Below, in pieces: positions 51,932-63,904 of a DNA stretch of 64,000 nt (within the stretch, counting starts at the first letter, position 1; every line of letters starts with the position of its first letter). The notes under the pieces were generated by a model. The model saw nothing but the letters and a program-made list of their open reading frames with translations. It was not told where the DNA came from and did no database searches. Position numbers and translations under genes: made by a program. Source of the stretch: Glebionis coronaria (Eukaryota > Streptophyta > Magnoliopsida > Asterales > Asteraceae); assembly GCA_025667525.1 (NCBI GenBank), contig CM046879.1:385353039-385417038 (forward strand), read 5' to 3'.

Positions 51932-54924
51932 CTAGTTCATAGGAAACATGGTGAGGGATGGAATCATCTCATGAGAGATGTCCTCACCAAAGTACAACTT
52001 CAAACGCTGGCCATTCACCTTAAAATTGGGCCCATTTGGCTGAGAAAGCTCAATGGTGCCATAGGGAAAGACTTTGGCGACGGTGAACGGACCAGACCAA
52101 CGGCTCTTCAACTTGCCCGAGAAGATCTTCAACCGAGAGTTAAAAAGTAAGACTTGATCACCAACGTGGAACTCTCGGTTATTAATCCTTGCATCATGGA
52201 TGATCTTGGGCTTCCCCTTGTAGATCAGTGAGTTCTCGTAAGCTTCATTCCTCAATTCATTAAGCTCGTTGAGTTGAATCTTCCGAAGATCACCGGCTTT
52301 GTTGATGTCGAAGTTAGCCCACTTCAAGGCCCAGTATGGCTTATGTTTCAGCTCAATAGGGAGGTGGCATGCTTTCCCGTACACAAGACGATAAGGTGTA
52401 CAACCGATCGGCGTCTTATAGGAGGTACGGAAAGCCCACAAAGCATCATCTAACTTATCGGCCCACGAGGAACGATGCTCTCCCATAGTACGCTCAAGAA
52501 TTCGCTTCAATCCACGGTTAGATATCTCGGTTTGCCCATTAGTTTAAAGATTATAAGCGGTGGAAAGACAGTGATTGACACCGTACTTAGCCATGACTCT
52601 TGCGAATTGATCATTGCAAAAATGAGTCCCGCGGTCACTGATAATAGCACGAGGAACACCGAATCGAGCAAAAAGCTGCTTCAAAAAGTTCACAACCACC
52701 CTCGCATCGTTCGTGGGGAGAGCCTTAGCTTCAACCCATTTAGAAACGTAGTCAATGGCTACGAGGATGTACTTGTTCCCTTTAGATGATGGTAATGGCC
52801 CCATAAAGTCGATACCCCATACATCAAAGATTTCACATTCTTGTATGAAATTTTGAGGCATCTCATCTTTATGTGTGATCTTGCCTTGTCTTTGGCAAGC
52901 ATCACAATGTTTAACCATGTCATGAGAGTCACGATAAATGGTGGGCCAAAAAAATCCAGAGTCGAATACTTTCTTCGCGGTATAATTGGGACCAAAGTGA
53001 CCACCGGTGGGTCCTTTATGGCAAGCGTCAAGGATTTGTACCGCTGCCGGCCCATCAACACATCGACGAATGTCAAGATCCGCACATTGTTTGAAGAGGT
53101 AAGGGTCGTCCCAGAAATAATGTTCAAGATCTTTAAAGAACTTTTTCTTTTGTTGGGATGTTAACCCTTCCTTGAGAATTCCACCCGCTAAGTAGTTTGC
53201 AATGTCCGCAAACCACGGGGTGTCATCAAGATTGGAATTGATAGACATTAAGGCCTCAAGGGGAAAAGAGTCATTGATCTCTTGGTTTGGATGATCCCCT
53301 TGATAAGGATCCTTAAGTCTACTTAGATGATCCGCGGCTAGGTTTTCTGCTCCCTTTTTGTCACAAATTTCGATTTTAAATTCTTGAAGGAGCAAAACCC
53401 AACGAAGAAGTCTTGGCTTAGAATCTTGCTTAGTCAACAAGTACTTTAACGCGGAATGATCGGTATACACGATGGTGGTAGAGAGGACAAGATAGGGGCG
53501 GAACTTTTCAAAAGCATACACTACAGCTAAAAGCTCTTTTTCGGTAGTGGTATAATGCAATTGAGCCGCCGTCATTGTCTTGCTAGCATAATGGATTGGT
53601 TGGAAGTGTTTTTTCACTCTTTGGCCCAAAACCGCTCCAATAGAAAAGTCGCTAGCATCACACATCAACTCAAAAGGTAGCTCCCAATTAGGGGTAACCA
53701 AGACCGGTGCCTTAGTTAGCTTATCCTTAAGAAGATTGAAGGATTCAAGACACTCTTTGGAAAAGATGAAAGGAGTACCTTTTTCCAAGAGGTGGGTCAT
53801 CGGGCGAGCGATTTTGGAAAAATCTTGAATGAATCGACGATAGAAGCCCGCATGACCAAGGAAACTTCTCACACCCTTCACGGTTGAAGGTGGAGGTAAT
53901 TTGGCTATGACATCCACTTTAGCACGGTCAACTTCAAGACCGGCTTTTGAGATTTTATGTCCAAGCACAATGCCTTCTTTTACCATGAAATGGCATTTTT
54001 CCTAATTTAGAACAAGGCGAGTGTCTTCGCACCGCTTAAGCATGCGTTCCAGATTGGCAAGGAAATGAGAGAAAGAATCACCATAGACCGAGAAATCATC
54101 CATGAAGACTTCCATAGTTTCTTCAACCATGTCATGGAAGATAGCCATCATACACCTTTGGAAAGTCCCAGGAGCATTGCATAAGCCGAAAGGCATTCTT
54201 TTATAAGCAAATGTTTCGTAAGGACCATTGAATGTGGTTTTCTCTTGGTCTTTGGGATCGATGGGAATTTGAAAATACCCGGAGAAACCGTCTAAGAAGC
54301 AGTACTAGTCATTACCCGCTAGACGTTCAATCATTTGGTCCATGAAAGGTAGGGGAAAACGATCCTTTCTCGTAGCATTATTGAGTTTGCGATAGTCAAT
54401 ACAAACTCTCCACCCTGTAACGAGACGAGTAGGAATTAACTCGTTGTTTTCATTGGGCACAACGGTGATTCCGCCTTTCTTAGGCACACAATGGACGGGA
54501 CTAATCCATGGTGAATCCGAGATAGGGTAGATCATTCCCGCATCAAGAAGTTTGATAACCTCTTTTTTGATTACGTCATGGATCTTAGGATTCACCCTTC
54601 TTTAGCTTTGAATAGTGGGTTTAAAGTCGTCCTCCATGAGAATTTTATGTGTGCAAAAGTGAGGATCAATTTCACGAATATCAGAGATTTTCCAAGCAAT
54701 CACTTTCTTGTGATTCTTTAGCACGGCGATAAGTCGGGATTTTTCTTCCTCTTTCAAGTCCTTAGCGATGATGATGGGTGACTTCTTGTTGTCTTTAAGG
54801 AAAACGTACTCGAGATGAGACGGTAGGTCCTTAAGCTCTAAATCCGGAGGATTTTCGATGGAAGGCGTAGTCAAATTCAGTTCATCGATAGAGATGTCCT
54901 TAGGAGATGGTGGAGAAATATGGT
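51932..54924 (-). pseudogene. pol: AthB pol: RT, RNase H, integrase; one frame with four nonsense codons
   Basis: All parts share one minus-strand frame from the AthC junction (54924) to the stop at 51932-51934. RT: RVCIDYRKLNNATRKDRFP (about 54350-54410), MPFGLCNAPGTFQRCM (54196) and FMDDFSVYG. RNase [17 protein letters not shown] and [10 protein letters not shown]. Integrase: HKGPTGGH...HCDACQR finger, [23 protein letters not shown], then the GKLKSRWSGPFTV C-terminal fold. Stops are at 54602-54604, 54305-54307, 54002-54004 and 52544-52546; no frameshift was found. The N-terminal pol linker, protease and gag are cut off by AthC. Integrase ends MFPMN, like AthD. Confidence 0.94.
54920..54924. 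repeat. Probable left target duplication of AthC (ATGGT)
   Basis: The five bases before the inferred AthC LTR start TGATAGGTGTG. The partner lies beyond the window, so this is untested. Confidence 0.4.
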
Positions 54925-55389
54925 TGATAGGTGTGAAAACACCCATCCTTTTTAACACTTAATTGTAATAATAACCGAGCCAATACGTGTATTTTATGTC
55001 ATTTATGTCGGAATTATGCGTGGTTTGTGTTTTTGTTGTGATTTAGGACGAAAAGGTGAAAAGTGGAGAAAACACGGCATTCACGGGCTTTTATCGAAGA
55101 AAAAGACGAAAGATGAAGTCGAAAGATCAAGAGTGGAAAAAGAACGGAAGTCCAAAACCAATTCTAAAGATTTATCGAAGAAAAAAGTCAAAGGACGGAA
55201 GTTCACTAAAAAGCCGAAGAACTCGAGTCTTATTTATGAAGAAAATACAAGACGAGTTCAAAGAAATCCCGAAGACAAAATCATTTAAGTCCAAGATTTA
55301 AGAAGATTAAAGAAAGGAGGGACCTAATGACGCAATTAAGGAAAAGAGGAAAGAGGGAGGAAGCTTCCTAAGCCCCTCCCTAATCACCA

Positions 55390-55399
55390 CTATAAATAG
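55390..55399 (+). promoter_or_regulatory. AthC LTR TATA box, first copy
   Basis: CACCACTATAAATAGACC about 465 bases into the LTR; the same box is at 60894-60903 in the second LTR. Confidence 0.75.
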
Positions 55400-55828
55400 A
55401 CCATATGTTTTCATTTCATAGTTGTTGGGTGGTTTGACAAACCACCGCTTCCACCATTTTCATACTTGTCATTTCATTTCTCTCACTTTAATTAATTGTT
55501 ATGCACTTTTAATCATTTAATTTTCAAGTAAGTTTTCATTATTTGTTCTTTAATCTTTGCTTTTCTTGTCTTAATCTTTCATCTTCCTTTCTTGATTCTT
55601 GTTTGCTTTTGGTGCGATTATGATATGATCCGTGTTGTTCATTCATGTTTTCGTGCTTAAAAGTTCATCTTTTTATAGTTTGATTTTAGAAGTTTGTTTA
55701 TTTAAAGTTTTGATAAGTTGTTATTCATGCTTATTGAGTTCATCTCACTTTAGATTCGTTCTAGTTTTGGCAAATAGCTTATTTCCATAGCTTATTTCCC
55801 TTTACTTAAGTTTCGGATCTAGATAGCA

Positions 55829-56178
55829 ATCGGAAAGGGTATTAAACCCTTTTCCGATTTGTTTATTCCGACCAGACCCCCTTTTTCCGATCACCCGATC
55901 GGAAAAGGGTTTTCGTATTCCGATTGGTGGAAGTCTCCACATTCCGATTGTACCTTTTCTTTATATTCCGATCATATGCATTCTCATGTATTCCGATTGG
56001 GATTCATAGTAACATTCCGATTTAGCCCTTTTCTAAACGTTCCAATTAGTTTAATTTTAGACATTTCGATTGAGTTATTTTTGATTATTCCGATCATGCA
56101 CTTTCCGATATTCCGATCAGAGCTCCTTTTAATATTCCAACCTGGCACCATTCCGATCGGGTGTATTCCGATCGGAAT
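55829..56178 (+). repeat. AthC LTR array of ATTCCGATY motifs, first copy
   Basis: About 15 copies of ATTCCGATT/ATTCCGATC over 350 bases. It opens with an imperfect inverted repeat AATCGGAAAGGGT / ACCCTTTTCCGATT (55829-55859) and closes with the perfect palindrome ATTCCGATCGGAAT (56165-56178). Confidence 0.87.
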
Positions 56179-56545
56179 GTTTTGTTTTGTTTTAGTGTTA
56201 TGCTTATTTGTTTTTCCGCCTCTTCACTCGTTTTATCTTTAGTCTATTTTAATTGCGTCTTGCATTTTTATTTAATCGTCAATTTACTTTGCGTTGAGCT
56301 TTAATTTTACGTCAGTTAATTTCACGTCATTTACTTTTAACATTTTAAATATCGCACCGTTTATGTTTCAAATAGTTTTAGTTTTAATTACTTGTCATTT
56401 ACTTTTAAGTCTTGCACATTTATTTTTCCAAAACCAAAAATATTTGTTTCACCAAGAACAACTAATCTTACACAATTAACCGGAAATCAATTCGATTAGA
56501 CACCGAGAAAACGAACTTTCAACTAGTAAAATCTATATATTAAAA

Positions 56546-56560
56546 TGGCACCGCTGCCGG
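56546..56560 (+). other. AthC primer-binding site, first copy
   Basis: TGGCACCGCTGCCGG, tRNA-Asp type, one base different from the second copy (TGGCGCCGCTGCCGG). Confidence 0.85.
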
Positions 56561-56615
56561 CTCTTTTCGTGAGGATCTACGGTTTTTTGTGCGAGACGCG
56601 TTGGCTTTTGGGATC

Positions 56616-56631
56616 CGTTCACTCGTGAACG
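56616..56631 (+). other. AthC leader hairpin, first copy
   Basis: CGTTCA-CTCG-TGAACG after TTTTGGGATC, at the same leader position as the AthA hairpin (5427-5442 complement). Confidence 0.6.
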
Positions 56632-56754
56632 TTATTTTTCGTATCCAAATTTTTTCAAAAATCCAAAAACGTTTGAAAAATCATAAACAAGCATTTCTTT
56701 TTTTTTTCAAAGTTTTGCACCAAAAATATTCTTCTTGCTTATCTATCTTTCTTT

Positions 56755-58392
56755 ATGGATTTTTATGTCCATTGCGTCCGGTGTGGGAAACAATTATCTG
56801 GGAACAACTCTTGTCAATGGTGTACATGTGAGCAGTGTGGTAACGATATCGATAACACACAAAACGGATTTTGTCCCTTGTGCAACTCGACGAATTCATT
56901 CTTTTTGAACCCACCTCCTGTTCCCCCGTGCATCTATTGTGGAAGCGATTCTAATTGGCATGTTTCGTGCCTGGTTCAATACCCGTATGGTCACGGGCAA
57001 GAACCGGGGTACAATTATGACAATGATAATAGCTATCCACAAGACGCACCTGATTTTTCTCCATATCCGGTTTGCGACAACTGTGGGGGTCCTCACGATA
57101 CCTATTATTGTCAACCAACGAATTATTATGAGCAAAATCCGTGTCCTCAGTTTTCTTCACCAATGTATTATTATGAACCAAATCCGGTTTATAATTCTTC
57201 TCAACCGATGAACTACTATGAGCCACAACCATGCTATAATTCAGGTTTTCAATATTTTGAGCCCCCACAACACCCCATCGATCATCAACCCTCCTTCGAA
57301 CAATTGAGCTCCAATGAACAATGGGACACTCTTGTTAAACTAAGTCAACAAATTCAAGAATCTTGCAACAAGATCATCGAGAAATGTCAAGAGGATCATC
57401 GACAGGAGCAAATATCAAATATCGAGACTTATACTCCTCCCCCGGTGTATCCATACTATTATGATGATGATGACGATGAGCCTAATATTTCTTGGAATGA
57501 TCTTACTGCTCAATGTCCTAGTGCAATTGTCATCCTTCCTCTCAATATCCCAAACGTGTCTAAGGAGTGTGATACATTGAATGAGCTTAGTGATGTTGGT
57601 CTTGATAAAGTGTTTGATGATGAGGTTTGTGACCTACCGACTGCTATGGAGCCTAAGGACGACGTTGCTCTTACGAAAGAGGTCGATCCTAATGATGACT
57701 ATTTTTCTCCAAGCTATGAGAATTTCACTTTTGAAATTTCTCAATCTCCACCGGGAGATGCGGGTGATGACGATTTATTCTCTCCGTTTTACGAGAAGTT
57801 CACCGATGAACATGATCTTGTGGATAAGGTGGAAGACGTGCTTCTTCGAGATAGATTACGGAAAGTGCACCTTCTTATTGCTCAAATCGAAGCATTGACT
57901 TCTCCTCCTCTTTCCGAGTCTTTGCCTCCATCTATTCCTCCCGTTGAAGATAATGACCCATTGCCAGAATAAATCGACATTCACTCCATACCACCAGGTA
58001 ATGATGACGATGACATGGAGGGGGACATTATTTTTGATAATTTGCTGCAGGAAGATATTGTACCAAGTCCCCCTTCCGAGCACCTTTCATCTACCCCTTT
58101 AGCCACTATCACGGAGGATGAGTGCTTTGACCCGGGAGGTGACATTGATTATGCTATGATTGATAACAATACGGCTTTGCCGCTTGCTCAGCATCTATTG
58201 TCTTTGGGGGAGGACAATGTGCTTACTTTACCCACCCCACCTCCCGTGGATCTTGAATTCACATACTTCTCGTATGTTGAAAGGACCTTTCTACCATTCA
58301 AGACTTATCCTCCCGCATCTCCTTTGTTTATGTCAACCGGGAACGAGGACAAGGTCTTTGATCCCGGTATTACATTCAAGGCTTCCCCATAG
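56755..58392 (+). pseudogene. AthC ORF, first copy: zinc-knuckle, acidic protein of unknown function
   Basis: ATG at 56755 begins a 405-codon frame to TAA at 57970-57972; the same frame continues open to TAG at 58390-58392. The N-terminus has paired cysteines (CVRCGK, CTCEQCGN, CPLCNS), then CIYCGSDSNWHVSC and CDNCGGPHDTYYC. The last has the C-X2-C-G-G-P-H-X4-C pattern of the AthA gag knuckle (CDTCGGPHSYNDC). A Tyr/Pro/Asn/Gln-rich stretch, a helical QQIQESCNKIIEKCQEDH segment and a long acidic Asp/Glu-rich tail follow. Similar proteins are, from memory, abundant in Asteraceae genomes without assigned function. It is probably a gag-derived RNA-binding protein of a parasitic element. The TAA is shared by both copies, so it predates the tandem duplication. 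Confidence 0.75.
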
Positions 58393-60428
58393 ACCATTTA
58401 ATTCGGGGACGAGTCAGGCTCGTGACTCGGTTAACAAAAACAAGCGCTTTTTGGGAGGCAACCCAATTATCTATCTATTTTCACAATAAGTGTAGGGGGA
58501 GCCCCGTGGTGTTTCTTGCTTTCTTTCTTATCATGTGCAGGGATAAGAGCTTCAAAGACACACTCTTGATGATTTTTGACGAATCGTGATTCCGTGTTCA
58601 CTTCTTCCCGGTTCTATCCTAAACTCTTTTCGATTCACTATTTTATATTTTCTCAATATTAAAATAGGAATCTCTTTAGTTGTCTCTTCCTTAGCGAGAT
58701 TTAAACAAAGTGCACAATGTCTTAAGTGTAGGGGAGTTTACTCCCACATGCTTAAACATTGAGGACAATGTTTATATTAAGTGTAGGGGGGACTTCTATC
58801 GAAGTTAAGTGGTCTTTTCCTTGTATTTGTCCTCATTTTAACCGGAAATTCAAAATTTTTCGACATTTTTCAAAATTTTTGATCTATTTTGGCCTATTAG
58901 TTTTTACTTTTGTATAGTTATTTTCTTTCCTTAGTAGAATAAATTTCAATAAAGTGGTTTTAATTTTCAAACGTTGTGAATATTTTGACTCAACTCGAGT
59001 TTACTTACCTAAGTTTACTCTAGCTAGTATCCTTAACATGTTTAAGTCAATTTTTGCCAGGCTTTTATATAAGGAGCTATAAAACGCGAAAGTCTTAACT
59101 CTCACGGGTTAAGAACAAGAACTTTTGGCAAGTTCCTATAATTGATCCTAGGGAGTCGTTTATCAAGGGAACTTTAAAATGCGATTTCTAAAACTTGAAA
59201 AAGTCTAAGAATTTGCAAGATCCTATAGATGACTCGAAAACCCAAAACTTTGATTTAATAGGCTAAGCATCCACAAGTCTCATTCCTTGAGATTTTAAAT
59301 TGTGGAGAACGAGAGATGATAGAGTCAATTATAAGTTTGGTATTCTTTCGTGAAATTATGTGAGTTAATTATAAGCCTATTCTCCCTCCGCTTGTTAATA
59401 AATTTATCTGCAATAAATAAGGTTGTATGATTTAAAAGGTTACTTAGCTTCTAGCCCCAGATCGTTTAAAAGTTGCTCGGTACGGATTAGAGTTCATAGC
59501 CAAGGCATAACTTATTGAAGCGGGATGCGAAGATTGGCGAGTCCGAAAAGGCCCTAACAAGGCATGAGGGCTACATTTTGTTGCTAAAGATCCAAAAGTG
59601 ATGTGAAGAATCATTTATCGAAAATCAATATGAAGGATCGAGACACACGACGAAAAGCAATAACTCCCCAAAAGTCATGGAGAAGTCTATCCGAAAAGAC
59701 CCTAACAAGGTATGAGGATAAATAGATCCAAGTCCTAAAAGGAGGCGGATCGTTGTATATCAAAGTCCAAAATAAAGATTGGAGAAAAATGAAGAAGTCG
59801 TGGTCCAAAGATGAAGAATCTCTCAAAACTTCAAGTGAAGAAATTCCTATTATGAAGAGAAGACCATAATTTCAAGAACGTCTCTCAAAGATTCGAAGTA
59901 TGAAGTCGCTGCCAAATATCGGTCCGAGAAAGGTCTTAAATCGTGAAGCGAGTTATGCCAAGATATGAACTTTATGAGGTCCCGAGAAGCAGTTTTAAAA
60001 GATTTGGTCCTTTAGCTAACTATTGATTAAATCGTTCACTTTATTTTCGGCCTAAATAACTATCAAAATAAGTCAAACAATGCATCCTCGTGATCATTCA
60101 AGACAAAAATAAAATATAAGAGATACACCTAGGAATAAGGGAGTCTAAGTGAATTATTGGCCCACATGAGTTCATGATAGTTTGCTAACTTATAATAACA
60201 ATGATCTCGTTTTTAAGCTTGGTATGGGGAACGTGAAACTTGAGGATGATGATCATTCACGACATTTTCAAAACCCAAGGTATGTTTTTGATTTCTTTAC
60301 TTTGTATGTTTATAATTTTCTAATTCTTTAATAAAGGCCAACGTGGATTGATTATGGTGGAAAATGTAATCTTGCTTTGTAACTAATGCATTGCATGAGG
60401 ACATTGCAATGGTTAAGTGTAGGGGATT
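58393..60428 (+). other. AthC 3' noncoding region, first copy
   Basis: Begins with the hairpin CGAGTCAGGCTCGTGACTCG (58410-58429), then AAGCGCTT and GGGAGGCAACCC (to 58464). Purine tracts AAGTGTAGGGG occur at 58488-58500, 58724-58735, 58779-58791 and 60415-60426; the last is the presumed polypurine tract. The inverted repeat AAACATTG-AGGA-CAATGTTT is at 58754-58773. Collinear with AthD 7393-9453 over its full length. No gene. Confidence 0.85.
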
Positions 60429-62049
60429 TTATAGGTGTGAAAACACCCATCCTTTTTACCACTTAATTGCAATAATAACCGAGCCAAAACGTGTATTTTA
60501 TGTCGTTTATGTCAGAATTATGCGTGGTTTGTGTTTTTGTTGTGATTTAGGACGAAAAGGTGAAAAGTGGAGAAAACACGGCTTTCACGGGCTTTTATCG
60601 AAGAAAAAGACGAAAGATGAAGTCGAAAGATCAAGAGTGGAAAAAGAACGGAAGTCCAAAACCAATTCTAAAGATTTATCGAAGAAAAAAGTCAAAGGAC
60701 GGAAGTTCACTAAAAAGCCGAAGAACTCGAGTCTTATTTATGAAGAAAATACAAGACGAGTTCAAAGAAATCCCGAAGACAAAATCATTTAAGTCCAAGA
60801 TTTAAGAAGATTAAAGAAAGGAGGGACCTAATGACGCAATTAAGGAAAAGAGGAAAGAGGGAGGAAGCTTCCTAAGCCCCTCCCTAATCACCACTATAAA
60901 TAGACCATATGTTTTCATTTCATAGTTGTTGGGTGGTTTGACAAACCACCACTTCCACCATTTTCATACTTGTCATTTCATTTCTCTCACTTTAATTAAT
61001 TGTTATGCACTTTTAATCATTTAATTTTCAAGTAAGTTTTCATTATTTGCTCTTTAATCTTTGCTTTTCTTGTCTTAATCTTTCATCTTCCTTTCTTGAT
61101 TCTTGTTTGCTTTTGGTGCGATTATGATATGATCCGTGTTGTTCATTCATGTTTTCGTGCTTAAAAGTTCATCTTTTTATAGTTTGATTTTAAAAGTTTG
61201 TTTATTTAAAGTTTTGATAAGTTGTTATTCATGCTTATTGAGTTCATCTCACTTTAGATTCGTTCTAGTTTTTGTAAATAGCTTATTTCCATAGCTTATT
61301 TCCCTTTACTTAAGTTTCGGATCTAGATAGCAATCGGAAAGGGTATTAAACCCTTTTCCGATTTGTTTATTCCGACCAGACCCCCTTTTTCCGATCACCC
61401 GATCGATAAAGGGTTTTCGTATTCCGATTGGTGGAAGTCTCCACATTCCGATTGTACCTTTTCTTTATATTCTGATCATATGCATTCTCATGTATTCCGA
61501 TTGGGATTCATAGTAACATTCCTATTTAGCCCTTTTCTAAACATTCCGATTAGTTTAATTTTAGACATTCTGATTGAGTTATTTTTTATTATTCCGATCA
61601 TGCTCTTTCCGATATTCCAATCAGAGCTCCTTTTAATATTCCGACCTGGCACCATTCCGATCGGGTGTATTCCGATCGGAATGTTTTGTTTTGTTTTAGT
61701 GTTATGCTTATTTGTTTTTCCGCCTCTTCACTCGTTTTATCTTTAGGCTATTTTAATTGCGTCTTGCATTTTTATTTAATCGTCAATTTACTTTGCGTTG
61801 AGCTTTAATTTTACGTCAGTTAATTTCACGTCGTTTACTTTTAACATTTTAAATATCGCACCGTTTATGTTTCAAATAGTTTTAGTTTTAATTACTTGTC
61901 ATTTACTTTTAAGTCTTGCACATTTATTTTACCAAAACCAAAAATATTTGTTTCACCAAGAACAACTAATCTTACACAATTAACCGGAAATCAATTCGAT
62001 TAGACATCGAGAAAACGAACTTTCAACTAGTAAAATCTATATATTCAAA
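60429..62049 (+). repeat. AthC LTR, second copy
   Basis: Starts TTATAGGTGTGAAAAC (TG of the first copy is TT here). TATA box at 60894-60903; motif array at 61333-61682 with the same opening inverted repeat and the same closing palindrome ATTCCGATCGGAAT (61669-61682). It is shared between the two internal regions. Confidence 0.85.
61333..61682 (+). repeat. AthC LTR array of ATTCCGATY motifs, second copy
   Basis: Same array as 55829-56178 with several single-base changes in the motifs (for example ATTCTGAT and ATTCCTAT versions). Confidence 0.87.
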
Positions 62050-62064
62050 TGGCGCCGCTGCCGG
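62050..62064 (+). other. AthC primer-binding site, second copy
   Basis: TGGCGCCGCTGCCGG, identical to the AthA site; tRNA-Asp type. Confidence 0.88.
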
Positions 62065-62119
62065 CTCTTTTCGTGAGGATCTACGGGTTTTTGTGCGAGA
62101 CGCGTTGGCTTTTGGGATC

Positions 62120-62135
62120 CGTTCACTCGTGAACG
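62120..62135 (+). other. AthC leader hairpin, second copy
   Basis: CGTTCA-CTCG-TGAACG, identical to 56616-56631. Confidence 0.6.
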
Positions 62136-62257
62136 TTATTTTTCGTATCCAAATATTTTCAAAAATCCAAAAACATTTGAAAAATCATAAAAAAGCGTTT
62201 CTTTTTTTTTCAAAGTTTTGCACCAAAAATATTCTTCTTGCTTATCTATCTTTCTTT

Positions 62258-63904
62258 ATGGATTTTTATGTCCATTGCGTCCGGTGTGGGAAACAATTAT
62301 CTGGGAACAACTCTTGTCAATGGTGTACATGTGAGCAGTGTGGTAACGATATCGACAACACACAAAACGGATTTTGTCCCTTGTGCAACTCGACGAATTC
62401 ATTCTTTTTGAACCCACCTCCTGTTCCCCCGTGCATCTATTGTGGAAGCGATTCGCATTGGCATGTTTCGTGCCCGGATCAATACCCGTATGGTCACGGG
62501 CAAGAACCGCGGTATAAATATGACAATGATAATAGCTATCCACAAGACGCACCTGATTTTTCTCCATATCCGGTTTGCAACAACTGTGGGGGTCCTCACG
62601 ATACCTATTATTGTCAACCAACGAATTATTATGAGCAAAATCCGTGTCCTCAGTTTTCTTCACCAATGGATTATTATGAACCAAACCCGGTTTATAATTC
62701 TTCTCAACCGATGAACTACTATGAGCCACAACCATGCTATAATTCAGGTTTTCAACATTTTGAGCGCCCACAACACCCCATCGATCATCAACCCTCCTTC
62801 GAACAATTGAGCTCCAATGAACAATAGGACACTCTTGTTAAACTAAGTCAAAAAATTCAAGAAGCTTGCAACAAGATCATCGAGAAATGTCAAGAGGATC
62901 ATCGACAGGAGCAAATATCAAATATCGAGACTTATACTCCTCCCCCGGTGTATCCATACTATTATGATGATGATGACTATGAGCCTACTATTTCTTGGAA
63001 TGATCTTACTGCTCAATGTCCTAGTGCAATTGTCATCCCTCCTCTCAATATCCCAAACGTGTCTAAGGAGTGTGATACATTGAATGAGCTTAGTGATGTT
63101 GGTCTTGATAAAGTGTTTGATGATGAGGTTTGTGACATACCGACTGCTATGGAGCCTAAGGACGACGTTGCTCTTACGAAAGAGGTCGATCCTAATGATG
63201 ACTATTTTTCTCCAAGCTATGAGAATTTCACTTTTGAAATTTCTCAATCTCCACCGGGAGATGCGGGTGATGACGATTTATTCTCTCCGTTTTACGAGAA
63301 GTTCACCGATGAACCTGATCTTGTGGATAAGGTGGAAGACGTGCTTCTTCGAGATAGATTACGGAAAGTGCACCTTCTTATTGCTCAAATCGAAGCGTTG
63401 ACTTCTCCTCCTCTTTCCGAGTCTTTGCCTCCATCTATTCCTCCCGTTGAAGATAATGACCCATTGCCAGAATAAATCGACATTCACTCCATACCACCAG
63501 GTAATGATGACGATGACATGGAGGGGGACATTATTTTTGATAATTTGCTGCAGGAAGATATTGTACCAAGTCCCCCTCCCGAGCACCTTTCATCCACCCC
63601 TTTAGCCACTATCACGGAGGATGAGTGCTTTGACCCGGGAGGTGACATTGATTATGCTATGATTGATAACAATACGGCTTTGCCACTTGCTCAGCATCTA
63701 TTGTCTTTGGGGGAGGACAATGTGCTTACTTTACCCACCCCACCTCCCGTGGATCTTGAATTCACATACTTCTCGTATGTTGAAAGGACCTTTCTACCAT
63801 TCAAGACTTATCCTCCCGCATCTCCTTTGTTTATGTCAACCGGGAACGAGGACAAGGTCTTTAATCCCGATATTACATTCGAGGCTTCCCCATGGACCAT
63901 TTAA
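62258..63904 (+). pseudogene. AthC ORF, second copy, two internal stops
   Basis: Same protein as 56755-58392. ATG at 62258; TAG at 62825-62827 replaces the Trp codon present in the first copy, and TAA at 63473-63475 is the shared stop. The frame then runs to TAA at 63902-63904, twelve bases further than in the first copy, where a TAG has arisen. Cysteine clusters and the CNNCGGPHDTYYC knuckle are intact; the second cluster reads CIYCGSDSHWHVSC. Between the copies most differences are single substitutions. Given the tandem structure it is inherited from the same parent. Confidence 0.75.

Larger units (their letters stand above)
54925..56545 (+). repeat. AthC LTR, first copy (3' end approximate)
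   Basis: It starts TGATAGGTGTGAAAACACCC. It carries the purine-rich block (55070-55220), a TATA box CTATAAATAG (55390-55399), and the TTCCGAT array (55829-56178). The 3' end is set at the primer site, because both copies are followed by identical leader sequence. Confidence 0.85.

Noticed and set aside
56896..57268. Minus-strand frames opposite the AthC ORF, repeated at 62256-62771
   Set aside because: Shadows of the + strand coding sequence.
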